DNA of 30,177 nt. Origin: QHCE01 sp041743105 (GTDB lineage: Bacteria; Actinomycetota; Actinomycetes; Mycobacteriales; QHCE01). Below are positions 1 to 6,898 of this stretch, piece after piece. The translations under genes and the position numbers were made by a program. Every line of letters starts with the position of its first letter. Within the stretch, counting starts at the first letter, position 1. The stretch covers positions 1 to 30,177 of the forward strand of contig JBGTNI010000053.1 in the NCBI GenBank assembly GCA_041743105.1, read 5' to 3'. The notes under the pieces are model-generated. The model was not told where the DNA came from, searched no databases, and was given only the letters and a program-made list of their open reading frames with translations.

Positions 1-3
1 AGT

Positions 4-436
4 CTAGCTGGCGGTAGGTCTTACCCATTTAATGTCGCTAAACCGAGCGAAGTCACGATCAAAGCTCACCACCTCGCATCCGTGCTCTACGGCGATGGCC
101 GCGAGCACCGCATCGGGCACGAGATCACCGCTAGCTTCGGCGTTCTCACAGACAATCTGTAGACACTGAAAGTGGCGAGATCCGGGATTGACGGCTACGT
201 GGTTGGGTTGGGCACATACCGCCGAGATGAACTTCAACGCCTCATGGGTAGGTGTAACCGTTTTGAAAACGCGTCGGTTGGTGCTGAGCCTAAGAAACGA
301 CCACCACACCAGCCATGGCACGCTGAATGCATCTTGGCGAGCTAACAGGTCGGTAAACCACCTTCTCGCTGTCACGTGATGTGGGTGGTCATCCCGCTGC
401 ATCGCGAGAAACAACGTTGACGTCAAGCGGCTTCAT
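4..436 (-). pseudogene. vapC: VapC-type PIN-domain toxin, frameshifted near its start
   Basis: PIN-domain ribonuclease toxin of the VapC family, partner of the antitoxin just upstream. The open frame from 426 encodes a full PIN body: HPHHVTARRWF near the start, a central DLVPDAVLAAIA acidic segment and a FDRDF motif near the end. The expected start is the ATG at 436-434, which overlaps the antitoxin stop. From that ATG the frame reads MKPLDVNV, the family's conserved start with the first catalytic Asp, and then runs out of frame. The body continues in another frame from about position 412. Restoring the family pattern LDVNVL-FLAM needs two extra bases (or one fewer) at 412-415. The catalytic Asp is thus separated from the body. 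Either the toxin is dead, a shorter protein without the first Asp is made from TTG 426, or this is a sequencing error. Confidence 0.8.
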
Positions 437-680
437 CGTGACTGTGATCGGTTGAGTCCAGGAACTCTGCGAGTGCCCGATTGGAGTTTAGGTCAACCCC
501 TGGTTGCGGGCCTCCGCCGCCTCGGAAGACCGGTATGGGTGGCGCTGGCATTGCTACCGGTTGGTTTAGCTCCCGCCGAAGGGCTTCGGACACGAGCTCA
601 CCTAACGTCAAGCCGCGACGGCGCGCGGCCGAACGCGCGGCTGCAAGTACGTTATCGTCTATCGCCACCGTGGTGCGCAT
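423..680 (-). CDS. vapB: VapB-type ribbon-helix-helix antitoxin
   Basis: 85-residue antitoxin. The first ~45 residues look like a ribbon-helix-helix DNA-binding domain (MRTTVAIDDNVLAAARSAAR, then GLTLGELVSEALRRE). This is followed by a Pro/Gly-rich linker with PVFRGGGGPQPGVDLNSN, typical of the tail that wraps a VapC toxin. Family knowledge: such proteins neutralise the toxin and repress their own operon. Its stop overlaps the ATG that would start the neighbouring vapC, so the two should be translationally coupled. The toxin is frameshifted, so this antitoxin may now be an orphan regulator or may protect against related VapC toxins. Start chosen at ATG 680, the first in the frame and the family start. 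Confidence 0.85.
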   Translation of the reverse strand: MRTTVAIDDNVLAAARSAARRRGLTLGELVSEALRRELNQPVAMPAPPIPVFRGGGGPQPGVDLNSNRALAEFLDSTDHSHDEAA

Positions 681-822
681 GATGACAGCTTATCTGCATC
701 AACGAAATCACGGCTAATCCTTGGTTGCCTCTTATGCTGTTCCCATCTCGATGCCGCCATGAAGTACCGTCTACAGCACTGGTCTATTCGCAGCATGTGC
801 CCATCGAAGGAGCTGCTAGGTC

Positions 823-1422
823 GTGCGAGTGGTGGTTCTGATCTCCGGCACCGGCTCGCTGCTTCAGGCGTTACTGGACGTCGTCGCGGATCCGACTTAC
901 GGGGTGCAGGTGGTGGCGGTGGGCGCCGATAGGACCCGGATCGAAGGACTAGCCCGGGCGGAACGCTTACGCATACCCACCTTTGTTGAGCGCGTGTCTG
1001 ACTACCCCGATCGGACCGCCTGGGATGCCAGGCTCACGACGCGCGTGGCTGGTTATCGACCAGATCTCGTGATCTCGGCGGGATTCCTCAAGCTCGTGGG
1101 TCCCGCGTTCCTGGCTAGGTTCAGCGGAGCATTCATCAACACCCACCCGTCGCTGCTGCCGGCTTTCCCCGGTGCCCATGCGGTGCGCGACGCGTTGGCC
1201 TACGGCGTCGCCGTTACCGGCGCCACCGTCTTCTTCGTCGACGAGGGCACCGACACCGGCCCGATCATTGAGCAACGGGCGGTCCCGGTGAACCCCGACG
1301 ACACCGAAACCAGCCTGCATGAGCGCATTAAGCAGCACGAACGCGCGATGCTGGTCGAGGTCGTCGGGCGTCTGGCACGTCACGGCTGGAATATCACCGG
1401 AAGGAAAGTAACGCTGCAATGA
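823..1422 (+). CDS. purN: Phosphoribosylglycinamide formyltransferase
   Basis: GAR transformylase, 199 residues, cytoplasmic. It transfers the formyl group of 10-formyl-tetrahydrofolate to glycinamide ribonucleotide in de novo purine synthesis. Visible motifs are the N-terminal VLISGTGSLLQALLD phosphate-binding loop, INTHPSLLPAF with Asn106 and His108, and DEGTDTGPI with Asp144. These are the three catalytic positions known from the E. coli enzyme, at the same numbering. The GTG start at 823 is preceded by AAGGAG at 807-812. Many actinobacterial homologues have a longer N-terminal tail; this one starts directly at the first beta strand. Its TGA overlaps the purH ATG (ATGA), so the two are almost certainly one operon with translational coupling. 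Confidence 0.96.
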   Translation: MRVVVLISGTGSLLQALLDVVADPTYGVQVVAVGADRTRIEGLARAERLRIPTFVERVSDYPDRTAWDARLTTRVAGYRPDLVISAGFLKLVGPAFLARFSGAFINTHPSLLPAFPGAHAVRDALAYGVAVTGATVFFVDEGTDTGPIIEQRAVPVNPDDTETSLHERIKQHERAMLVEVVGRLARHGWNITGRKVTLQ

Positions 1423-3083
1423 GTACGATCGGCAATGTCGCGGGAGAGAAAGTGGTGGAAGAGCCCAACGAAGGCTGGCACGCAGCTCCGTTCAAGCGGG
1501 CACTAATCAGTGTCTACGACAAGGCGGGCCTCGGCGAGCTTGCTACAGCTTTGGCGGCGGCTGGAGTGGAGATCGTCTCCACCGGCTCCACCGCTGCACG
1601 CATCGCCGAACTCGGTATCAAAGTCACGTCCGTCAGTGAAGTGACCGGTTTCACCGAGTGCCTAGACGGTCGAGTGAAAACGTTGCATCCCCACATTCAC
1701 GCCGGGATCTTGGCCGACCGCTCCAACCCCGAGCACGTGCATGAACTGGACCGGCTGGGCATCGCGGCCTTCGACCTCGTAGTGGTGAATCTGTACCCGT
1801 TCTCGGCGACGATCGCCGCCATGGAAGCCGAGGGGGTGGTCGACCCTAGCCGTGCGATAGAGCAGATCGACATCGGCGGGCCCGCCATGATCCGGGGGGC
1901 AGCTAAGAACCACAGCAGTGTCACGATCGTGGTGGATCCCACCGACTATGGCGCAGTCGCCGCGGCAGCGGGCAGCGGATTCGACGCTGCTGCCAGACAC
2001 CGTCTCGCCGCGAAGGCTTTCGCTCACACCGCGCGGTATGACACCGCCGTGGCGAGCTGGTTCGGTCGCGGCGTTGCGGCACAGACCGAGCAGATGTGGC
2101 CGCCGTTCATCGGTGTCGCGTTGGAGCGCGCCGAGGTGCTTCGGTATGGCGAGAACCCGCATCAAGAAGCTGCGCTGTATGTGGCCGCGGGCACCGATGC
2201 TGTCGGGGCGTCCACTGGCAACGTGCTCGGGACCGGGATTGCGCAGGCCGAGCAGCTCCACGGAAAGCCGATGTCGTACAACAACTACGTAGACGCCGAC
2301 GCCGCGTACCGAGCAGCGTACGACTTCGACCAGCCGGCGGTGGCGATCATCAAGCACACCAATCCCTGTGGCATCGCGGTATCTGCCGAGGGTGACGATA
2401 TCGTCGTCGCCCACCGTAAAGCGCATGCCTGTGATCCGGTGTCGGCGTTCGGGGGGGTGATCGCGTCGAACCGTCCGGTGACTGTTGCCATGGCGACTTC
2501 GGTCGCTGAAATCTTCACCGAAGTGATTGTGGCTCCGTCCTACGACAACGGCGCCGTTGAGTTACTGTCGGCTAAGCCGTCGATTCGGGTGTTAATTGCC
2601 CAGCCCCGCGAATGCGACCACAGTGACGCCCGCGTGATCTCTGGCGGGGTGTTGGCGCAATGCACCGATCTCGTCGACGCGCCGGGAGACGATCCGGCGA
2701 CATGGCAGCTGGTCAGCGGCGCACCGCCCGAACCGGAGGCGCTCACCGACGCGGTGTTTGCCTGGCGGGCGATCCGCTCCGTGAAGTCCAACGCGATTCT
2801 GCTGGCGTCGGGCGGCGCCACGGTGGGCGTGGGCATGGGACAGGTGAACCGGGTGGACTCGGCGCGACTCGCGGTCACCCGGGCCGGCGACCGTGCCGTC
2901 GGGAGCGTCGCGGCTTCGGATGCGTTCTTTCCGTTCCCCGACGGACTGCAGGTGCTCATCGACGCGGGCGTACGTGTAGTGGTCCAGCCGGGGGGCAGCG
3001 TGCGCGACGAGCAGGTCATCGCCGCCGCGAACGCGGCTGGTATCGCGATGTATCTCACCGGCACGAGGCATTTTGCGCACTGA
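1419..3083 (+). CDS. purH: Bifunctional AICAR transformylase / IMP cyclohydrolase
   Basis: 554-residue PurH catalysing the last two steps to IMP. It formylates AICAR with 10-formyl-tetrahydrofolate and then closes the ring. The N-terminal MGS-like cyclohydrolase domain (about residues 25-220) shows VSTGSTAARIAELG, DGRVKTLHP and QIDIGGPAMIRGAAKN. The C-terminal transformylase domain shows RYGENPHQEA, IIKHTNPCG (Lys312-His313, the family's catalytic Lys-His) and DAFFPFPDGL, and ends in the usual TG-RHF-H tail. Length is normal for the family, with a ~25-residue actinobacterial N-terminal extension. It overlaps purN by four bases. The next gene on the right is convergent, with only about 20 bases between stops and no obvious terminator. 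Confidence 0.97.
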   Translation: MSTIGNVAGEKVVEEPNEGWHAAPFKRALISVYDKAGLGELATALAAAGVEIVSTGSTAARIAELGIKVTSVSEVTGFTECLDGRVKTLHPHIHAGILADRSNPEHVHELDRLGIAAFDLVVVNLYPFSATIAAMEAEGVVDPSRAIEQIDIGGPAMIRGAAKNHSSVTIVVDPTDYGAVAAAAGSGFDAAARHRLAAKAFAHTARYDTAVASWFGRGVAAQTEQMWPPFIGVALERAEVLRYGENPHQEAALYVAAGTDAVGASTGNVLGTGIAQAEQLHGKPMSYNNYVDADAAYRAAYDFDQPAVAIIKHTNPCGIAVSAEGDDIVVAHRKAHACDPVSAFGGVIASNRPVTVAMATSVAEIFTEVIVAPSYDNGAVELLSAKPSIRVLIAQPRECDHSDARVISGGVLAQCTDLVDAPGDDPATWQLVSGAPPEPEALTDAVFAWRAIRSVKSNAILLASGGATVGVGMGQVNRVDSARLAVTRAGDRAVGSVAASDAFFPFPDGLQVLIDAGVRVVVQPGGSVRDEQVIAAANAAGIAMYLTGTRHFAH

Positions 3084-3104
3084 GCGCACCCGCTGAGGCT
3101 GGCA

Positions 3105-3497
3105 CTAGCCCGGCGCGACCACGGGAAGCCCATGAGTTTCCGCTGCGGCGGTTAAACGTCTGTCGTAGGCAACGAAGGCAGTGAGTTCTGGTTTCACCTC
3201 CAATGCGCTTGCCAGGTGAATCGAGTCCAAGGAGCGCAACTGTGGCGGTTGCGTGGTGCCTGCTTGCTCCAACAGGGCGAGGGTAAGCGGAATTTTGTGG
3301 AGTTTACGCAAAAGTTGGCGAGCTTTTGCCACACCGTCGGGATCCGTACGCAATACTGCGCGCAGTAGCTCAACGTGCACAATCTCGCTGCTGGTGCGTA
3401 TCAGATGTAGCCTGTTGCTTAACCAGCTGGTGAGCGCCTCGCTCTCGGCTTCTGGAAGCACTAACTTGCCCAACGCTGAGGTGGCTAGGTAGATCAA
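3105..3497 (-). CDS. PIN-domain VapC-like toxin lacking the first catalytic Asp
   Basis: 130-residue PIN-domain protein encoded downstream of a Phd/YefM-type antitoxin; the TTG start overlaps the antitoxin stop (TTGA). Family members begin MIYLDTSALVKLV. This one reads MIYLATSALGKLV, so the first conserved Asp (residue 5) is Ala. The codon is GCC at 3485-3483, one base away from GAC. Downstream acidic positions look preserved: SSEIVHVELLRA, RSLDSIHLASAL and AYDRRLTAAAETHGL. PIN nucleases bind Mg2+ through three or four acidic residues, and loss of this one usually abolishes RNase activity. The protein is therefore probably an inactive or weakened toxin that could still bind its antitoxin. The frame is otherwise intact. 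Confidence 0.88.
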   Translation of the reverse strand: MIYLATSALGKLVLPEAESEALTSWLSNRLHLIRTSSEIVHVELLRAVLRTDPDGVAKARQLLRKLHKIPLTLALLEQAGTTQPPQLRSLDSIHLASALEVKPELTAFVAYDRRLTAAAETHGLPVVAPG

Positions 3498-3784
3498 TAT
3501 CGTTCTTCTTCGCGCATTTGCTGCAGGGCCTCGGAGATGGATGGGCGCCCTGGCTTTTGTGGCAACGGCGTTATATCGAGAATGTCACCTGGTTCCTCCG
3601 GGGGGCGGATGATGCCGGCTGCTACAAGGTCGGCTATCGGGTCGTCCGGGTCGGAGGCTGGGACCAAACGGGCTAGGAGTCGCCCATGACTTGTCACATC
3701 GATGGGCTCGCCTTGATGAGCTTTTTTGACGTATCTGCTGGTGTGCTGTTTGAGCTCGCGGATGCCGATACTTTCCATGCCCAT
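3494..3784 (-). CDS. Phd/YefM-type antitoxin
   Basis: Antitoxin of about 96 residues. MESIGIRELKQHTSRYVKKA is the classical Phd/YefM N-terminal DNA-binding fold, followed by GEPIDVTSHGRLLARLVPAS. The acidic, proline-rich C-terminal half (PPEEPGDILDITPLPQKPGRPSISEAL) is typical of the toxin-wrapping tail. The frame is open further upstream to 3853, but the family start matches ATG 3784 or ATG 3778. A perfect inverted repeat covers the start region and a TATTAT-like -10 on this strand, suggesting a leaderless, autorepressed transcript. Pairing of a Phd/YefM antitoxin with a PIN toxin is common in actinobacteria. Confidence 0.88.
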   Translation of the reverse strand: MGMESIGIRELKQHTSRYVKKAHQGEPIDVTSHGRLLARLVPASDPDDPIADLVAAGIIRPPEEPGDILDITPLPQKPGRPSISEALQQMREEERY

Positions 3785-3815
3785 GAGTGTAGCCCATAAT
3801 GAGCTACACTCATGG
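3781..3815. promoter_or_regulatory. Perfect 13-bp inverted repeat at the antitoxin promoter
   Basis: Arms CCATGAGTGTAGC (3781-3793) and GCTACACTCATGG (3803-3815) match perfectly across a 9-base spacer. On the minus strand the spacer and its flanks contain CATTATG, a plausible -10 about 10 bases from the antitoxin ATG at 3784. Phd/YefM antitoxins bind palindromes of this sort to repress their own operon, so this is the likely operator. That it is bound is inference. It also lies about 45 bases upstream of the divergent peptidase gene and could influence it. Confidence 0.7.
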
Positions 3816-3859
3816 GCGGCGAGAGCGCTACGCAGAGACGACGCGACTAGCATGCTCGC

Positions 3860-4597
3860 ATGATTGAGCGCCTCCCGACGATTCTTGCCACATCCGGCGG
3901 GTTTTGCCGTGGTGAACGCACCCAGCTGCTGCCCGGGCCCCTACTAAACGCGGCCATCGATCTCGCCGGTGCGCCGCGGCGGCCGAAGTTGTGTCACTTG
4001 GGTACCGCGTCGGGGGACCAGCAGTATTGGAAGGCCTGGATCAACGACGCTTTCGTTGGCACGGACGTCTGGGTAACTCACCTGGACCTGTTCCCGATGC
4101 CGAACGTGGCGGATATGCGGGCGCACCTACTGGCCCAAGACGTGATCTGGGTTGGCGGTGGCAGCGTTGCCGGACTGTTAGCGATGTGGCGGTTGCATGG
4201 GTTAGACGAGATATTCCATGAGGTGTGGCAGGCGGGTGTCGTGCTCGGCGGGGTCTCGGCGGGCTCGATTTGTTGGCACACCGGGGGCGTCACCGACTCG
4301 TTCGGGCCCGCGTTGCGTACGGTGACCAACGGGCTGGGGCTGCTGCCGTACGCCAACGGCGTGCACTACGACAGCCAAACCCAGCGTCGCCCGTTGTTGC
4401 AGCGTCTCGTGGCCGAGGGCACGTTACCGGACGCCTACGCCACCGACGACGGGGTGGGTCTGCTGTATCGGGGAACGCAACTGGTGGAGGCGCTGAGCGA
4501 ATGTCCCGACGCCGCTGCGTATCGGATTACGCGTGACGCGGTGGGCCGGGCTGTGGAAACCCGCATCGAACCCCGCCGGTTGCCGCCGATCGGCTGA
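3860..4597 (+). CDS. Peptidase family S51 (PepE-like) protein
   Basis: 245-residue cytoplasmic serine peptidase-like protein of family S51 (dipeptidase E / cyanophycinase group). Visible features are the N-terminal ILATSGGF strand-loop, VIWVGGGSVAGLL near residues 94-107 and the nucleophile elbow GVSAGSICW with Ser133 as likely nucleophile. NGVHYDSQTQRRPL probably carries the catalytic His, and ATDDGVGLLYRG follows. PepE-type enzymes cleave Asp-X dipeptides; many actinobacterial homologues are uncharacterised, so substrate is not assigned. The start ATG 3860 is favoured by the family N-terminus; no clear ribosome-binding site is seen. It is divergent from the toxin-antitoxin pair and separated from folD by a stem-loop. 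Confidence 0.88.
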   Translation: MIERLPTILATSGGFCRGERTQLLPGPLLNAAIDLAGAPRRPKLCHLGTASGDQQYWKAWINDAFVGTDVWVTHLDLFPMPNVADMRAHLLAQDVIWVGGGSVAGLLAMWRLHGLDEIFHEVWQAGVVLGGVSAGSICWHTGGVTDSFGPALRTVTNGLGLLPYANGVHYDSQTQRRPLLQRLVAEGTLPDAYATDDGVGLLYRGTQLVEALSECPDAAAYRITRDAVGRAVETRIEPRRLPPIG

Positions 4598-4605
4598 CCC
4601 CTCTC

Positions 4606-4671
4606 TGCCATGAGCGTGACAAGGTGGCCGCTTTTACCCCGAAAATGGGCACTGGTGTCACGCTCGTGGCA
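4606..4671. repeat. Long 16-bp inverted repeat between peptidase gene and folD
   Basis: TGCCATGAGCGTGACA (4606-4621) is mirrored by TGTCACGCTCGTGGCA (4656-4671) with a single mismatch, which still allows a G-T pair. The 34-base loop contains a short CCCCGAAAATGGG hairpin. There is no T-run, so it is not a classical intrinsic terminator. It may be a processing/termination structure after the peptidase gene, a small palindromic element, or an operator. No second copy was seen in the window. Confidence 0.6.
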
Positions 4672-4723
4672 ATAACACGCCTAGCACTCACCCCACGGCC
4701 AGCTGAATGGGAGAATGATCGCC

Positions 4724-5590
4724 ATGACGGCGACCAGACTGGACGGCAAGGCCACCGCGGCGGCGATCAAAGCAGACCTCGCGGCGCGGGTAGAAAAACT
4801 GCGCGCCCGTGGCGTGACGCCGGGTCTGGGCACCGTGTTGGTGGGAGAGGACCCGGGATCGGTTGCTTACGTCGCCGGAAAGCATCGCGACTGCGCCGAA
4901 GTCGGCATCGCCAGTATCCGGGTGGATCTACCCGCCACCGCCGCGCAGTCCGAGCTCGACAGCGCGATCGACGAGCTGAACGCCGATCCGGCGTGCACCG
5001 GCTATCTCGTACAACTGCCGTTGCCGGACGGGCTGGATCAGCAGCGTGCACTCGAGCGAGTGGATCCGACCAAAGACGTCGACGGCCTTCACCCGACCAA
5101 CCTGGGCCGGCTGGTATTGGGTTTCGATGCTCCGCTGCCATGCACGCCACGCGGCTGCGTGGAGCTACTGCGTCGCTACAACGTCCCGATTGCAGGCGCC
5201 CATGTGGTCGTGATCGGGCGCGGTATCACGGTCGGGCGCCCGCTGGGCCTGCTACTCACTCGCCGTAGCGAGAACGCCACGGTCACGCTCTGCCACACCG
5301 GCACGCGCGACCTCGCCGCACATACCAGCGCCGCCGATATCGTGGTGGTTGCCGCGGGCAGACCGGGACTCCTGACGCCGGAGACGATCGCCCCCGGTGC
5401 CGCGGTGCTGGACGTCGGAATCACGCGGACCGATGCGGGTCTAGCGGGCGATGTGCACCCGGACGTGGCTCAGCGGGCTGGTTTCCTCGCCCCGGTGCCC
5501 GGCGGTGTGGGCCCGATGACCCGCGCCATGCTGCTATCCAACGTGGTGGAGGCCGCCGAACGTCAGGTTGATTCCAGCACGTTCGTCTGA
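4724..5590 (+). CDS. folD: Methylene-THF dehydrogenase / methenyl-THF cyclohydrolase
   Basis: Bifunctional FolD, 288 residues, cytoplasmic. It oxidises 5,10-methylene-tetrahydrofolate with NAD(P)+ and hydrolyses the product to 10-formyl-tetrahydrofolate, the formyl donor for PurN and PurH encoded 1.6 kb upstream. Visible motifs are Tyr49 and Lys53 in SVAYVAGKHRDCAEVGI (catalytic Y/K pair), QLPLP, KDVDGLHPTNLGRL, CTPRGCVELL, the dinucleotide loop VIGRGITVGRP and the C-terminal PVPGGVGPMTRAMLL. ATG 4724 is chosen over ATG 4715 because GGGAG (4709-4713) is better spaced and MTATRLDG fits the family start. About 47 bases of its 3' end are duplicated at 6790-6836, on the far side of the next gene. 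Confidence 0.97.
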   Translation: MTATRLDGKATAAAIKADLAARVEKLRARGVTPGLGTVLVGEDPGSVAYVAGKHRDCAEVGIASIRVDLPATAAQSELDSAIDELNADPACTGYLVQLPLPDGLDQQRALERVDPTKDVDGLHPTNLGRLVLGFDAPLPCTPRGCVELLRRYNVPIAGAHVVVIGRGITVGRPLGLLLTRRSENATVTLCHTGTRDLAAHTSAADIVVVAAGRPGLLTPETIAPGAAVLDVGITRTDAGLAGDVHPDVAQRAGFLAPVPGGVGPMTRAMLLSNVVEAAERQVDSSTFV

Positions 5591-5653
5591 TTCCGTCCTA
5601 TTGGAACCTCCGGAGTGGTTACTGTGTCCTTGACGTAGGGCAAAGGACAGTGC

Positions 5654-6769
5654 GTGATGGAACCATGGCTCCTGCATAGCGCAGATCGGATGTCATTCGT
5701 ACGTGGAATGGCATTCACTGCTGAGTACGGGCCACTCCCGCGTTACCCGATTGGGGTATTCGATCTAGCTGATGGAGTGTGGTGGGCAAAGCTAGGTTTC
5801 GGCGATGAGTTGCAGCCGATCGCTGGCCAAACGGATCGCAACGGGTTCCACTTTTCCAATGATAGAGAAATGGAACCGTTTATATATGATGTATATGTCA
5901 GCTCCCGGGGCGATGTCTTCGCTCTACTGGATCGCGAAGTCTGGAGAACGCCTCCTGGGACGAAGCTCCCCCACCGCCACCACTTCAGCTTCGCTGAGGG
6001 CGTCACCTTACCCGAAATCCCAGACGATAAAAAGGAATTCCTAACAACGCTACACATGGTTTCGTCAGGTCTCAATGCGGTAGAAAAAAATCCTGAGCTA
6101 CCTCCTTGGCAGTGGCGCCAGCGCGCGCATGAGATCCTAGGACCGGCCGCCCAACTGATGCAGCCGGCGGAGAACCCTGGGGTCGCTGAAATGCTGCAAC
6201 GCGGGGCTTTTCTGACGTTCAAGCATCCTCAAGCCCCAGCCCCTCACGTGATCTCGCGCGTTGGCTCCGATGTTGGTGTCGTATTTGGGGCCAAAGGAAC
6301 GAAGCTTTTATCGCTAGAGGGCCTCGATCTTCACAGAAGCTGGAGTGAGGTCGAGCAACAATTAGCTGAAGCCATCCGAGTCCCGGCGCCTGGGCCGTAC
6401 GAACTCAGCGTTCTCGTCGCGGACGGTGTGGGTGGTCACCTGAGCCTTGGTTACCCGGCGAACTTGGATGGACAATTTCAATGGAAACATGTTAAGGACG
6501 GGCATTCTTCGGAGTCGGACCTTACGTCAGACCCTGGGCCATCTGTTAACGATGCGGTCATGACTGCGGCGTGGCTGGCATCTAGATCATGGAGTGCGGG
6601 TTCTCCCGAGCCTGATTGGGGCGCTGCTCCGGGACAAACTTTTGCTCAGACTGCGCCGATTGCCGACGCTATCGCGAGAGCGGATGGTATTCCCGTTAGG
6701 CGTACCGCTCTGGGTATCCGGAGCGTAGGCAGCGTTCAGCGGCAGGTGCGAGGATCAGCGAGAAAATGA
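5654..6769 (+). CDS. Hypothetical protein inserted behind folD
   Basis: About 370 residues; I do not recognise the family. Tandem starts GTG 5654 and ATG 5657 follow AAAGGA (5643-5648). No signal peptide, transmembrane helix or cysteine is seen. The N-terminal half is rich in aromatic residues and Asp/Glu and contains FHFSNDREMEPFIYDVYVSS and a PHRHHFSF segment. A central stretch has EKNPELPPWQWRQRAHEILG. The C-terminal half contains PYELSVLVADGVGGHLSLGY. Codon use is AT-richer than in the flanking core genes (AAA, TTT, ATA and AGA appear freely). It lies between folD and a duplicated piece of the folD 3' end, which suggests acquisition by recombination. A cargo or immunity-like role is possible but unsupported by any motif. 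Confidence 0.75.
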   Translation: MMEPWLLHSADRMSFVRGMAFTAEYGPLPRYPIGVFDLADGVWWAKLGFGDELQPIAGQTDRNGFHFSNDREMEPFIYDVYVSSRGDVFALLDREVWRTPPGTKLPHRHHFSFAEGVTLPEIPDDKKEFLTTLHMVSSGLNAVEKNPELPPWQWRQRAHEILGPAAQLMQPAENPGVAEMLQRGAFLTFKHPQAPAPHVISRVGSDVGVVFGAKGTKLLSLEGLDLHRSWSEVEQQLAEAIRVPAPGPYELSVLVADGVGGHLSLGYPANLDGQFQWKHVKDGHSSESDLTSDPGPSVNDAVMTAAWLASRSWSAGSPEPDWGAAPGQTFAQTAPIADAIARADGIPVRRTALGIRSVGSVQRQVRGSARK

Positions 6770-6789
6770 GCGCGGAGGAAAGCGAACCG

Positions 6790-6848
6790 TGACCCGCGCC
6801 ATACTGCTGTCCAACGCGGTGGAAGCCGCGGAGCGTACGAGGAGCTGA
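6790..6848 (+). pseudogene. Remnant of a folD 3' end
   Basis: Bases 6790-6836 match 5517-5563 at the end of folD at 41 of 47 positions without gaps. Translated, this gives TRAILLSNAVEAAER against TRAMLLSNVVEAAER in FolD, then TRS and a stop at 6846-6848. No catalytic part of FolD is present. GTG 6789 is preceded by GGAGGAAAG, so a tiny peptide could be translated, but the similarity shows that this is a fragment. It marks the right junction of the DNA that carries the 5654-6769 gene. Confidence 0.88.
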
Positions 6849-6898
6849 GGCGTATTCGCTGAGGGCCCGCGATGGCGCCCCCGCTATAGGCTGCCTGT

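Noticed and set aside
188..717. Plus-strand open frames across the vapBC pair
   Set aside because: They are antisense shadows of well-supported toxin and antitoxin frames and lack any family signature.
1662..2426. 254-codon minus-strand frame inside purH
   Set aside because: Antisense to a certain gene in GC-rich DNA, where long shadow frames are expected; composition is Arg/His-rich without domains.
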